Source: Hymenobacter gummosus
GTDB lineage: Bacteria; Bacteroidota; Bacteroidia; Cytophagales; Hymenobacteraceae
Direction of reading: 5' to 3'
Assembly (NCBI RefSeq): GCF_003970915.1
Contig: NZ_RXOF01000023.1
Span: 1 to 64,000 of the forward strand
Length of the DNA stretch: 64,000 nucleotides
The notes under the pieces: generated by a model
Databases searched by the model: none
What the model saw: the letters and a program-made list of their open reading frames with translations, nothing else
What the model was told of the DNA's origin: nothing
Program-made: the position numbers and the translations under genes
Shown here: in pieces, positions 23,304-33,215 of the stretch
Numbering within the stretch: position 1 is the stretch's first letter
How the letters are laid out: each line of letters starts with the position of its first letter

Positions 23304-23408
23304 GTAGCGCGGGCTTAAGCCCGCGTCCGCCAGATAGTAACTCACTTATCTGGCCGATTTCGTTCTGCGACAACCGCCCGACCGGACGCGGGCTAAAGCC
23401 CGCGCTAC
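23304..23408. repeat. Long GTAGCGCG-capped inverted repeat at the sensor-kinase 3' end
   Basis: Arms 23304-23329 (GTAGCGCGGGCTTAAGCCCG and on) and 23383-23408 pair over 26 bp with one mismatch. Each arm is itself near-palindromic (CGCGGGCTTAAGCCCGCG). Inside is a hairpin CCAGATA / TATCTGG (23330-23354) with the GATAGTA motif. The right arm overlaps the stop codon of the kinase gene, so it contributes to coding as well as being a repeat. Confidence 0.85.
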
Positions 23409-26400
23409 TTCAGCGGCACGCGCAGCTCCATGCGGGTGCCCTCACCCGGGGCGGTGTCGATGGTGAGCTGGGCCTTGATGGCGGCGGCACGGCTGCGCAT
23501 GTTGGTCATGCCGTTGCCGCCGCCCTGGGCCGGGGCCTTGGGGTCGAAGCCCACGCCGTCGTCCTGCACGCGCAGCACCAGGCAGCGGTTGTCGTAATCG
23601 AGGGTGATGCGGGCAAATTCGGCCTTGGAGTACTTCGCCAGGTTGTTGACGGCTTCCTTGAACAAGAGGAAAAACTCCCGGCGGGCGCGCATGGGCAGGC
23701 GGTGCTCGGCCACTTCGGGCGCCACCTTGAAGATGAAGTCGATGCCGCGGGCCTCGAGCACGTCGGAGGCGAAGGAGCGCATGCGAGAGGTGACGGACTC
23801 CATGGAGTCGTGCGCGGGGTTGATGGCCCACACGATGTCATCCATCGAGTCGAGCATGCGGCGCGAGGAGTCGCCGATCTGCTCCAGCAGCTGCGAGGAC
23901 TGCTCCGCGTTGCCGCGCTGCTGGTGGGTGCGGGCCAGCTGGCTCAGGATACTGATGGAGGAAAGCGTGGAGCCCATGTCGTCGTGCAGGTCGCGGGCAA
24001 TGTTGTGGCGCACCCGCTCCAGGGCCAGCAGCTGGCTCACACGCACCCGGTAGGCCAGAAACAGCAGCCCGAACACCAGCCAGCTGGCCAGGATGCGGAA
24101 CCACCACGTCTGGTACCAGGGTGGCTCCACCACCACCCGCAGGGAGGCGCCCACGTTGTTCCACACCCCGTCGTTGTTGGCCGCCCGCACCCGGAAGGTG
24201 TAAGTACCGGGGTTGAGGTTGGTGTAGGTGGCCTGGCGCTGGCTGCCGGCGTCAATCCACTTCTCGTTGAAGTTTTCCAGCTTGTAGGCGAAGCGGTTTT
24301 TGTCGGACAGCCGGTAATTCAGGGCCGCAAACTCGATGGAGAAGAAGTTTTCCCGCGGGGCAATGGTGAGCAGGCGGCTGGCCGTAATGCTGGTATCGAG
24401 CGTGGCCCAGCGGTTAAACTTGCGGAAGCCCGTCAGCACCACGGGCGGGGGCACGGCGTTGAAGCGCACGGCCGCCGGGTGAAAGGCCACCACCCCGTTG
24501 CCGCCGCCGAAGAACAGGCGCCCGTCGGGGCTGCGCCAGTAGGCGCCGGCGTTGTGCTCGTCCTGGGGCAGCCCGTCGCGCATGTCGTAGGTGCGAAACT
24601 GCTCGGTGCGGGGCGTGAAGCGGGCAATGCCCTTGTTGGTGGCCATCCAGAGGTTGCCCTCGGCGTCGGCCTCCATGCCGTACACCACGTCGTTGGGCAG
24701 GCCCTGCGCCTCCCGGTACACCTTGAAGCGCCCCCGCTCGGGGTCGACGAGGCAGGCAATGCCGCCGCCCTCGGTGCCCAGCCACAGGCGGCCCTGCCGG
24801 TCTTCCAGCATGCAGCGCACGTAGTTGCTACTCAGGCTCTGCGGGTCCGAGCGGTTGGAGCGGAAGGAGCGGCAGTGCCCGGTGCGCGAGTCGAACTGGC
24901 TGAGGCCGCCCCCGCCCACGCCCACCCACAGGCGCCCTTTGCTGTCCTGAAACACGCAGCGGATGTGGTTGTCGCTCAGGCTGAGCGGGTCGTTGGGGTC
25001 GTTGCGGTACACGGCGCAGCGGCCACTCACCGGGTCAATCAGGTTCAGCCCGCCTTCGGTGCCCACCCAGATGCGTCCCTGCCTATCCTCGTACACGCAG
25101 CGCACGAGGTCATCGGAGAGGCTAGTGGGGTCGGCGGGGTTGTGGCGGAAGCGGCGGAAGCGCCCGGTGGCCGGGTCGAGGTAGGCCAGCCCTTTGTCCT
25201 CGGTGCCCACCCACAGGCGGCCGGCCCGGTCGGGACGCACGGCGCGGATGTGGGTGTCGGGCAGCGCCTGCGGGTCGGCGGGGTCGGCCTGGTAAGTGGT
25301 TACCTTGCCCGTCGCGGGGTCGTGGCGCACGAGGCCGTTGGTTTCGGTGCCGATCCACAGGTTCCGGGCCGCATCCTGGGCAATGGCCCACACGCTGCCG
25401 GTAAAGCGCACGGGCACCGGCTGGACGAAGGCGCTGGCCCCGGCCTCGAAGGAGACAATGCCCTGGTCGGTGCCGGCCCAGAGCAGGCCGGTGCGGTCCT
25501 GAAACAGCCGCCCTACTTTGTCGGAGGGCAGGCTGTGCAGCACCGTGGGCTGGTGCTGCCAGTGCACGAAGTAGTTGCTGGCCGCGTCGTAGCGGCACAG
25601 GCCGCGGTTGGTGCCCACCCACACGCGCTCCTGCTGGTCTTCCAGCACGGCATTGACTTCGTTGGAGGGCAGCGCCCCGGCCTGGTCGGGCTGGTGGCGA
25701 AAGTGGGCGCGCTGCCCGGTCGGCAGGTTGATAAAGCACAGGCCGTTTTCGGAGGCAGCCCAGAGCCCGCCGCGGCGCGTGCCCCAGAGCGAGCGAATGG
25801 CCGTGCCGGGCGCCCAGTCGGCCAGGGGCACCAGGATGCCGGTGCGCTCATCGGCGTAGCTGATGCGCCCCTCGCCGGTGCCCACCCACACGCGCCCGTC
25901 GCTGGTCTGGGTAATGGCCCGGATGGAGTTGCCGCGCACGTTGCCGCTCAGGGCCTTGGGGTGCCGGAACTGGCGGAAGCGGCCGGTTTTGGCGTCGAGC
26001 AGGTTCAGGGCGTACTCGGTGCCGGCCCACAGCCGGCCCTGCCGGTCGCAGAGCACCGACCACACGAAGTTGTCGGCCAGGGCGCCGGGGGTTTTGCTGG
26101 TTTCGTAGAGGCGGAAGGTTTCCGTCAGCGGGTTGTAGTAGGCCAGGCCGCCGCCGGTGCCCACCCACACGCCACCTTTAGGGTCGGCATCGATGGCGCG
26201 CACGAAGCTGCTGCCCAAAGAGCCGGGCTGCTGCGGGTCGCTGCGAAACACGCGGAAATTGGCCCCGTCGTAGCGGTTGAGCCCGTCGAGGGTGCCCACC
26301 CACAGAAAGCCAGCGCGGTCCTGCGTGATGCCCGAGACGCTGTTGGCCGACAAGCCCTGCTGGGCCGACAAGGCGCGAAACGTCAGGTTCTGGGCGGCCG

Positions 26401-26479
26401 CCGGTGCCGCGCACCAGCCCGTCAGCCAGACTACAAGCAGGGGCAGCCAGGCGCGCTGCCAGCGCAGTACGGAACTCAT
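23405..26479 (-). CDS. Sensor histidine kinase with two-component-regulator propeller
   Basis: Membrane sensor kinase of 1024 residues. A signal peptide (ending CAAPAAAQ) is followed by a periplasmic beta-propeller of about fourteen Reg_prop repeats (pattern xDRQGRLWVGTExGGL, about residues 30-690), a Y_Y_Y domain (about 700-790, NRFAYKLENFNEKWIDAG), one membrane helix (WFRILASWLVFGLLFLAYRV), and a cytoplasmic HisKA_3/HATPase_c kinase with phospho-acceptor H832 in RDLHDDMGS and the ATP site DDGVGFDP. Unlike the hybrid sensors common in Bacteroidota it has no fused receiver or AraC domain; its partner is the adjacent NarL-type regulator. A TTG three codons upstream is possible, but the ATG at 26479 is preferred. 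Confidence 0.93.
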   Translation of the reverse strand: MSSVLRWQRAWLPLLVVWLTGWCAAPAAAQNLTFRALSAQQGLSANSVSGITQDRAGFLWVGTLDGLNRYDGANFRVFRSDPQQPGSLGSSFVRAIDADPKGGVWVGTGGGLAYYNPLTETFRLYETSKTPGALADNFVWSVLCDRQGRLWAGTEYALNLLDAKTGRFRQFRHPKALSGNVRGNSIRAITQTSDGRVWVGTGEGRISYADERTGILVPLADWAPGTAIRSLWGTRRGGLWAASENGLCFINLPTGQRAHFRHQPDQAGALPSNEVNAVLEDQQERVWVGTNRGLCRYDAASNYFVHWQHQPTVLHSLPSDKVGRLFQDRTGLLWAGTDQGIVSFEAGASAFVQPVPVRFTGSVWAIAQDAARNLWIGTETNGLVRHDPATGKVTTYQADPADPQALPDTHIRAVRPDRAGRLWVGTEDKGLAYLDPATGRFRRFRHNPADPTSLSDDLVRCVYEDRQGRIWVGTEGGLNLIDPVSGRCAVYRNDPNDPLSLSDNHIRCVFQDSKGRLWVGVGGGGLSQFDSRTGHCRSFRSNRSDPQSLSSNYVRCMLEDRQGRLWLGTEGGGIACLVDPERGRFKVYREAQGLPNDVVYGMEADAEGNLWMATNKGIARFTPRTEQFRTYDMRDGLPQDEHNAGAYWRSPDGRLFFGGGNGVVAFHPAAVRFNAVPPPVVLTGFRKFNRWATLDTSITASRLLTIAPRENFFSIEFAALNYRLSDKNRFAYKLENFNEKWIDAGSQRQATYTNLNPGTYTFRVRAANNDGVWNNVGASLRVVVEPPWYQTWWFRILASWLVFGLLFLAYRVRVSQLLALERVRHNIARDLHDDMGSTLSSISILSQLARTHQQRGNAEQSSQLLEQIGDSSRRMLDSMDDIVWAINPAHDSMESVTSRMRSFASDVLEARGIDFIFKVAPEVAEHRLPMRARREFFLLFKEAVNNLAKYSKAEFARITLDYDNRCLVLRVQDDGVGFDPKAPAQGGGNGMTNMRSRAAAIKAQLTIDTAPGEGTRMELRVPLK

Positions 26480-26484
26480 CCCGT

Positions 26485-26492
26485 GCAAGGTA
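26485..26492 (-). promoter_or_regulatory. Promoter core abutting the sensor-kinase start
   Basis: TACCTTGC on the minus strand ends five bases before the ATG at 26479, so the mRNA is predicted to be leaderless or nearly so. Confidence 0.45.
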
Positions 26493-26560
26493 AGCCCGCC
26501 GCGGGTAGCTTGTCAATCACATGATTTTCGACGCGCCGCCTGGGCCGCGCCCGGTCGGGC

Positions 26561-27214
26561 TCAGGCGGGCTGCCCGGCGCGCAGCTGCCGCCACACCACG
26601 TAGGAATACACCGCCGCGCCCAGCGGCACGGCCATCAGCACGCCCAGCACCACCGAGGTGGTGGCAGGGCCGGGCAGCAGCCAGCTCACCAGCAGGCCCA
26701 GCAGCCCCGCCCCCACCATGGCCCGGCCGCCTACGCGGTGGGTACGCTGCCACACGACGGGGTTTTCGAGCGTCCAGGGCGTGCGGATGCCGGCAAAGTA
26801 GTTGGGCGGCACGGCCACCATGTAGTTGCCCAGCAGCACGTACATGCCGCTCAAAATCAGGCTCACCCAGTTGCCGGCCACGTAGCCCACCTGCGCCGCG
26901 CGGGTAATCATGACGCCGAAAGCGGCCAGGCTGGCCATCAGCGCCAGCAGCATCTTCTGAAAGTTGGCGTTGTGCGCATCGAGCTGCCGCTTGGGGTCGA
27001 TGCGCGGCAGCACCAGCATAAAGGCCAGCGACGCCAGCGGCAGGGCGGCCAGCCCCCAAAGCGTGGCGGCGCTGCCCATGCGGTCGGCTTCGCCGCGGAT
27101 GTTGAAGTGTACGGGCACCTGGGCCGGCAGCTGCGGCCACACCAGCGCCAAGTGAATCAGCGGGGCCAGGCCGAGCAGTATTGCCAGCACCAGCCAGACG
27201 GAAGGCTTTTTCAT
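26561..27214 (-). CDS. SdpI-family (DUF1648) membrane protein
   Basis: Integral membrane protein of 217 residues resembling SdpI, which in Bacillus gives immunity to a peptide toxin and acts as a signal receptor with SdpR. Seen: N-terminal membrane helix, the DUF1648 stretch VPVHFNIRGEADRMGS (about residues 33-48), further helices, and the SdpI motif NYFAGIRTPWTLENPVVWQR. No toxin gene is nearby. The ATG at 27214 overlaps the stop of the ArsR-type gene by four bases, so the pair is translationally coupled. A longer open frame upstream overlaps that gene and is rejected. Confidence 0.85.
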   Translation of the reverse strand: MKKPSVWLVLAILLGLAPLIHLALVWPQLPAQVPVHFNIRGEADRMGSAATLWGLAALPLASLAFMLVLPRIDPKRQLDAHNANFQKMLLALMASLAAFGVMITRAAQVGYVAGNWVSLILSGMYVLLGNYMVAVPPNYFAGIRTPWTLENPVVWQRTHRVGGRAMVGAGLLGLLVSWLLPGPATTSVVLGVLMAVPLGAAVYSYVVWRQLRAGQPA

Positions 27215-27489
27215 ACGGATGAGGAATTGGCGTCGGGCCCGCGAAACTGCAGCAGCCAGCTGATGACTTCGTCGAACACCGTCATGTTGAGGGAATAGGT
27301 AATAAACTGGCCCTGCTTGCGGCTGCTCACCAGATCGGCCTGCCGGAGCAAATCGAGGTGGTGGGAGATGCTGGGCTTGGCCATGCTGAAATGCGCGGCT
27401 ATTTCGCCGGCCGTCAGGGGCTGCTCGCGCAGCAGCTCCAGTATGGCGCGGCGGGTAGGGTCGTTCAGGGCCTTGAAAAGAGCGTTCAA
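27211..27489 (-). CDS. ArsR/SdpR-type repressor
   Basis: Winged helix-turn-helix regulator of 92 residues (from the TTG at 27489) with the ArsR core KALNDPTRRAILELLREQPL, LTAGEIAAHFSMAKPSISHHLDLL (recognition helix) and a wing around SSRKQGQFITYSL. No metal-binding cysteines, which fits SdpR rather than metal sensors. The frame stays open to an ATG at 27531, but that start would place the palindromic operator (27499-27524) within the gene, and homologues start close to the TTG. Likely represses itself and the overlapping SdpI-like gene. Confidence 0.85.
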   Translation of the reverse strand: MNALFKALNDPTRRAILELLREQPLTAGEIAAHFSMAKPSISHHLDLLRQADLVSSRKQGQFITYSLNMTVFDEVISWLLQFRGPDANSSSV

Positions 27490-27498
27490 ATGGCAGCA

Positions 27499-27524
27499 GG
27501 TATTTAGACAAATATCTAAATACC
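27499..27524. promoter_or_regulatory. Palindromic operator before the SdpR-type gene
   Basis: Perfect inverted repeat GGTATTTAGA - CAAATA - TCTAAATACC (10-bp arms, 6-bp spacer), AT-rich in GC-rich surroundings and 10 bases upstream of the TTG start. Size and symmetry are those of an ArsR-family dimer site. Autoregulation is inferred. Confidence 0.75.
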
Positions 27525-27690
27525 TAACCACAAAGTATAGTCAGCAGCGAAATATTTTACACCCCCTGTTTTTCAGGGCACTTTTCACAAACGCTAGCAC
27601 CAAAACCAATTTACCCCCTGCTTTCGGGACGGCACTTTGCTGCTTTCTTCCACTCAGATTCTATATTGCCCTTCCAATTCCAAGGCCTAC

Positions 27691-28302
27691 ATGGAAGCAC
27701 TTGTCCCGATTTCGTTTGCAGCCGTTATGGGCGCGGGCCACGCTTTCGAGCCCGACCACCTCATTGCCGTCAGCCAGCTGGTAGCCCGCCGCGACAATAC
27801 CCTGCTGGCCGTGAAAGACGGCATGTACTGGGGCTTGGGCCATACCACTATGCTGGTGGTGTTCGGGGGCCTTATCCTGTTCGGCAAGCTCACGCTGCTC
27901 TCGGGCGGCTACTTCGAGGCCTTGGTAGGGCTGGTGCTCATCAGCATGGGCATTGGGCGGCTCAGCAACCGCAGCAACTTCGTGCCGACGCGGCAGGCGC
28001 GCAACCCGCACGCCTGGGCCTACGCCATCGGGCTGCTGCACGGGCTGGCGGGCAGCGGGGTGCTGGTGCTGGCCGTGCTGAGCGAATTGCCCGACCCCTG
28101 GCTAGCCCTGGCGTACATCTTGGTGTTCGGCCTGGGCTCGGTGGTGGGCATGTTCGGGGCGGCCGGGCTGATGCACGTACCCTTCACCCGCCGCATGCGC
28201 CTGAGCCGCTGGCTTACCGGCTCGGTGGTGGCCGTGTCGTCGCTCATCAGCATAGCCTACGGGGGCTGGATGGTGTATGAGCATTTATGGTCAAATGGCT
28301 AA
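27691..28302 (+). CDS. Nickel/cobalt permease-like (UreH/HupE-type) membrane protein
   Basis: Membrane protein of 203 residues with six or so hydrophobic segments. The first helix has AVMGAGHAFEPDHLIAVSQL (about residues 11-30), containing the H-x4-D-H metal-transport signature of NiCoT and UreH proteins. A second conserved block is AIGLLHGLAGSGVLVLAVLS. Being immediately upstream of the urease genes, it most likely brings in nickel for urease. An in-frame upstream extension exists, but the ATG at 27691 fits the family start. Spacer to ureAB is an inverted word array. Confidence 0.85.
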   Translation: MEALVPISFAAVMGAGHAFEPDHLIAVSQLVARRDNTLLAVKDGMYWGLGHTTMLVVFGGLILFGKLTLLSGGYFEALVGLVLISMGIGRLSNRSNFVPTRQARNPHAWAYAIGLLHGLAGSGVLVLAVLSELPDPWLALAYILVFGLGSVVGMFGAAGLMHVPFTRRMRLSRWLTGSVVAVSSLISIAYGGWMVYEHLWSNG

Positions 28303-28460
28303 ACTGCTAAATAGCTGATTGCTGAACGGTCAAATGGTTGTATTGCCAAACTGCTAAATGGTTGATTGTTGACCAGCCTTGCCCCTTCGCTTTATCCTTC
28401 TCCGCCTCGTGCTGTCTGAACGACCAGCCATTTAGCCATCAGACAATTTAACAATTCAAG
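28297..28460. repeat. Inverted word-array spacer element, AATGGCTA type (nickel permease to ureAB)
   Basis: The longest of its type. The 5' arm (28297-28368) repeats TCAAATGGCTAAACTGCTAA-like words from the last codons of the permease; the 3' arm (28421-28460) reads CGACCAGCCATTTAGCCATC and ACAATTTAACAATTCAAGG and ends two bases before the ureAB ATG. Confidence 0.8.
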
Positions 28461-28462
28461 GA

Positions 28463-29215
28463 ATGCACCTCTCGCCCAAAGACCTTGACAAGCTGGTGCT
28501 GCACCAAGCCGGCTTCGTGGCCCAGAAACGCTACGCCCGCGGCCTGCGCCTGAACTACCCCGAAGCCGTGGCCCTGCTGGCGACGCAGCTGCTGGAGTTT
28601 ATCCGCGACGGGGAATCGGTGGCGGTGCTCATGGACAAGGGCAAGCAGATTCTGGGCCTGCAGGACGTGATGGAAGGCGTGGCCGGGCTGCTGCACGAGG
28701 TGCAGGTGGAAGGCACCTTCCCCGACGGCACCAAGCTGGTGACCGTGCACGAGCCCATCTGCCGCGAAACCGGCTCTGCGGAGCTGGCCCTCTACGGCTC
28801 CGGCCTCACCCGCCGCGAGGAAACGGCTTCGCCCGACACGCTCATCAACGAGGTGCCCGGCGAGTACCTGCTGGCCGCGGGCGAGCTGACGCTGAACGAG
28901 GGCCGCGCGACGGTGGAAATCGAGGTGACGAATATGGGCGACCGGCCGGTGCAGGTCGGCTCGCACTACCCCTTCTTCGAAACCAACGCCCGGCTGCAGT
29001 TCGACCGCGCCGCCGCCTACGGCTACCGGCTCAACATCCCGGCGGGCACGGCCGTACGCTTCGAGCCGGGCGAGCGGAAACGCGTGACGCTGGTGGCGCT
29101 GGCCGGGGAGCGGGTGGTGTACGGCGGGAATGGGTGGATTGACGGTAAGTTGGAGGAGGACAATAAGGTCAAAATAATTATTGAATATTCACCACCAAAC
29201 AACAATATTGCATAA
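28463..29215 (+). CDS. ureAB: Urease subunit gamma-beta fusion
   Basis: Structural subunit of urease, which hydrolyses urea to ammonia and carbamate. The 250-residue protein joins a UreA-type gamma domain (about 1-100: [60 protein letters not shown]) to a UreB-type beta domain (about 130-240: [54 protein letters not shown]). This is the arrangement known from Helicobacter UreA. The last 20 codons turn AT-rich and run into the AT-rich gene downstream, suggesting that the junction was altered by an insertion. Confidence 0.95.
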   Translation: MHLSPKDLDKLVLHQAGFVAQKRYARGLRLNYPEAVALLATQLLEFIRDGESVAVLMDKGKQILGLQDVMEGVAGLLHEVQVEGTFPDGTKLVTVHEPICRETGSAELALYGSGLTRREETASPDTLINEVPGEYLLAAGELTLNEGRATVEIEVTNMGDRPVQVGSHYPFFETNARLQFDRAAAYGYRLNIPAGTAVRFEPGERKRVTLVALAGERVVYGGNGWIDGKLEEDNKVKIIIEYSPPNNNIA

Positions 29216-29245
29216 AACATCAACCATTTTTTACACCACAAACCG

Positions 29246-29761
29246 ATGAAATACTTCTTACTCTCGCTTTTCATTGCGATACTATCATACAGCAATGCGA
29301 TGTGTCAAAATTACATATTCAGAGGTAAAACAAAATACAGGTCCACTCCAGCTTATGGCTTCACATGTTCTGCGTGTCCCTCTATCGAAAGAGAGCTAAA
29401 TACGTCTTTTGCAAAAACTCCTACCGGAGGACTTATGCTAATTTCTACTAAAACTATGCTTGATGGCAGGATATCAGGCAAGGTCCTGATTTATCTAACA
29501 GACGGATCGGTAATCACTTGCTTAGATAAAGGAATTAAAGACAGAGTAGACGACGAAAGCAAAGCTTTGTACTTTTTAACTACCAGCGAAATGGAAACAC
29601 TTTCGCAAAACAATATTTCCAAAATTAGATTTTCAATTATTGAACCAGGATACCCATCATCTCGAATTGAAAACTACACAGCATCAAATTCATCACTCTA
29701 TTCATACAATGGAGAATTACAGTACAATACATCTGAAGACATAGCGGCATTGTACGAATAG
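29246..29761 (+). CDS. AT-rich secreted protein gene lodged inside the urease operon
   Basis: I do not recognise a family. The 171-residue product has a signal peptide ([20 protein letters not shown]) and a small soluble domain with a C-x2-C pair near residues 41-44 (FTCSACPS). The codons are strongly A/T-biased at third positions, unlike ureAB and ureC on either side, and the AT-rich zone is about 29160-29780. Gene direction matches the operon, and it ends 26 bases before ureC, so it is co-transcribed. Recent acquisition from a low-GC relative is the simplest reading. Confidence 0.75.
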   Translation: MKYFLLSLFIAILSYSNAMCQNYIFRGKTKYRSTPAYGFTCSACPSIERELNTSFAKTPTGGLMLISTKTMLDGRISGKVLIYLTDGSVITCLDKGIKDRVDDESKALYFLTTSEMETLSQNNISKIRFSIIEPGYPSSRIENYTASNSSLYSYNGELQYNTSEDIAALYE

Positions 29762-29787
29762 AATTCAATACAGCACCACAGTCCACC

Positions 29788-31501
<1,714 letters not shown>

Positions 31502-31503
<2 letters not shown>

Positions 31504-31613
31504 TGCTTGGTGGGTAGTGCCTGGTGCTTAGTTGTTGAAGGCCATTCAAGCCTTCTGACTTTGCCTTGCTCCTCACCCTGAACATCACTAAGCACTAACA
31601 ACCAAGCACCAAA
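31502..31613. repeat. Inverted word-array spacer element, GTGCTTAG type (ureC-ureF)
   Basis: The 5' arm (31502-31535) reads AGTGCTTGGTGGGTAGTGCC and TGGTGCTTAG from the ureC stop; the 3' arm (31586-31613) reads CACTAAGCACTAACAACCAA and GCACCAAAC and ends next to the ureF ATG at 31615. Confidence 0.8.
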
Positions 31614-31614
31614 C

Positions 31615-32286
31615 ATGCACTTCGCCCGCCTGCTGCACCTCGTCGACTCGGCCATTCCAACGGGCTCCTTCGCGTACTCGTACGGGCTGGAAAGCAGCGT
31701 CACGTTCGGGCTGGTGCGCCCGGGCGCGGAGCTGCGCCACTACCTGTACTCCTTCCTGCAGCAGGCGGCCAGCCTGGAGCTGCCGTTTCTGCTCAGCTGC
31801 AGCCACCACGCCAGCCTCGATGCGGGCTTGCTGCCGATTGCCGAGGAGTACGACGCGCTGCTGCTGGTGCCGGCCCTGCACCGGGCCAGCCTCACGCAGG
31901 CCAAAAACTGGCTGCGCCTGCTCGAATCCTTCTACCCCGCTGCCGATTTGGCCGCCATCGGCGCCTGGCACGCCGGGGCCGATTTGCCGCTGCACTTCGT
32001 GCCGGCCATCGGCCTGAGCCTGACGCGGCTGGAGTTCAGCGCCCACGAGGTGCAGACCATGTACCTGCACATGGCCCTGCGCGACCAAATCAGCGCCGCC
32101 ATCCGCCTGGGCGTCATCGGCCCCATGGAGGGCCACCGCCTGCAGCACGACTTCTACACCGTGTTCGACGAGCTGCTGACCCAGTACGCCGGCCGCGGCT
32201 ACCAGCAGGCCACGCGCTCGGCCTTTCTGCTCGACACCGCCCAAACCTTTCACGACGACATTTACTCCAAGCTGTTTCAAAACTGA
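31615..32286 (+). CDS. ureF: Urease accessory protein UreF
   Basis: Member of the UreD-UreF-UreG complex that delivers CO2 and nickel to the urease active site. The 223-residue, mostly helical protein begins with the family pattern LLHLVDSAIPTGSFAYSYGL (about residues 5-24) and has LGLMGPMEGHRLQHDF-like sequence (VIGPMEGHRLQHDFYTVFDE) late in the protein. Length is usual. Flanked by word arrays on both sides. Confidence 0.92.
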   Translation: MHFARLLHLVDSAIPTGSFAYSYGLESSVTFGLVRPGAELRHYLYSFLQQAASLELPFLLSCSHHASLDAGLLPIAEEYDALLLVPALHRASLTQAKNWLRLLESFYPAADLAAIGAWHAGADLPLHFVPAIGLSLTRLEFSAHEVQTMYLHMALRDQISAAIRLGVIGPMEGHRLQHDFYTVFDELLTQYAGRGYQQATRSAFLLDTAQTFHDDIYSKLFQN

Positions 32287-32453
32287 ATGGGGTCTTGGGG
32301 GCTTAGGGGCTTAGGAGCTTGGTGAAGTTCTGGCTTGCGTGCCGGCTGGTTCTGGCAGATGGATGAAGTCAATCTGCCCAGGCCCCAAGCTCCCAAAAAC
32401 CCAAACCCTAAAACCACCAAGTCCCCAAGACCCTAAGCTCCTAAGACCCCAAT
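32287..32453. repeat. Inverted word-array spacer element, GGGTCTTGGG type (ureF-ureG)
   Basis: The 5' arm (32287-32322) reads TGGGGTCTTGGGGGCTTAGG and GGCTTAGGAGCTTGG; the 3' arm (32380-32453) reads GGCCCCAAGCTCCCAAAAAC and CCCTAAGCTCCTAAGACCCC and ends next to the ureG ATG at 32455. The 3' arm is about twice as long as the 5' arm. Confidence 0.8.
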
Positions 32454-32454
32454 C

Positions 32455-33207
32455 ATGGCCTTCGTCGACAAACTGGCCCTGCTGCTGCACGGCCACAATC
32501 CGCACGAGTACTACGAGTCGCCGGGCGACTTTAACGCCCGCGAGACGCGTAAGCTCCCCTCCTACCGCAACTTCCGCCAACGCTCTTTCACGGTGGGCAT
32601 CGGCGGGCCGGTGGGCACCGGCAAAACGGCCCTGCTCAAAGCCCTGTGCGAGCGGCTGCGCGACGGGTTCGAGCTGGGCGTGGTCACCAACGACATCTTC
32701 ACCCGTGAAGACGCCGAGTTCCTGACCCGCAACAACGCCCTGGCGCCCGAGCGCATCGTGGGGGTGGAAACCGGCGGCTGCCCCCACGCGGCCATCCGCG
32801 AGGACATATCCCTGAACATGGACGCGCTGGAGGGCCTGATGCAGCGCTTCGGCCGGCTCGACTACCTGTTCGTGGAAAGCGGCGGCGACAACCTGGCGGC
32901 CCACTTCAGCCGGGAGCTGGTCGATTACTCCATCTACGTCATCGACGTGGCCGGCGGCGACAAGGTGCCGCGCAAGGGCGGCCCCGGCATCACCCAGGCC
33001 GACTTATTGGTCATCAATAAGATAGACCTGGCCGAGCTGGTGCGCGCCGACCTGAGCGTGATGGACCGCGACGCCCGCAAGATGCGCGGGGAAGGGCCCT
33101 TCGTCTTCGCCCGCGCCCTCGACGGCCACAACCTCGACGTCATCATTGAGCACATTCATCAGGCCAAAGCCCGCGCCCTGGCCGCCGTGCGCGAAGACCG
33201 ACGGTAG
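32455..33207 (+). CDS. ureG: Urease accessory GTPase UreG with N-terminal extension
   Basis: GTPase that powers nickel insertion into urease. The 250-residue protein has the P-loop G50-T58 (GGPVGTGKT), the nickel-binding region around [12 protein letters not shown] and the later [14 protein letters not shown] (Cys-Pro-His motif), and the NKIDL base-recognition motif. The P-loop of ordinary UreG lies near residue 10, so there are about 40 extra residues, including H12, H14 and H17 ([11 protein letters not shown]). UreE, the usual nickel donor, is not seen in the cluster, so these histidines may matter; that is inference. Confidence 0.95.
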   Translation: MAFVDKLALLLHGHNPHEYYESPGDFNARETRKLPSYRNFRQRSFTVGIGGPVGTGKTALLKALCERLRDGFELGVVTNDIFTREDAEFLTRNNALAPERIVGVETGGCPHAAIREDISLNMDALEGLMQRFGRLDYLFVESGGDNLAAHFSRELVDYSIYVIDVAGGDKVPRKGGPGITQADLLVINKIDLAELVRADLSVMDRDARKMRGEGPFVFARALDGHNLDVIIEHIHQAKARALAAVREDRR

Positions 33208-33215
33208 CGCGGCCG

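Noticed and set aside
27490-27531. Upstream ATG (27531) as the start of the SdpR-type gene
   Set aside because: It would put the perfect palindrome inside the coding region and add residues not typical for the family start.
28297-28460. CRISPR-like array in the word-array spacers
   Set aside because: The repeated words are only 6-10 bases, degenerate, and come in inverted pairs with no unique 30-base spacers; no cas genes are nearby.
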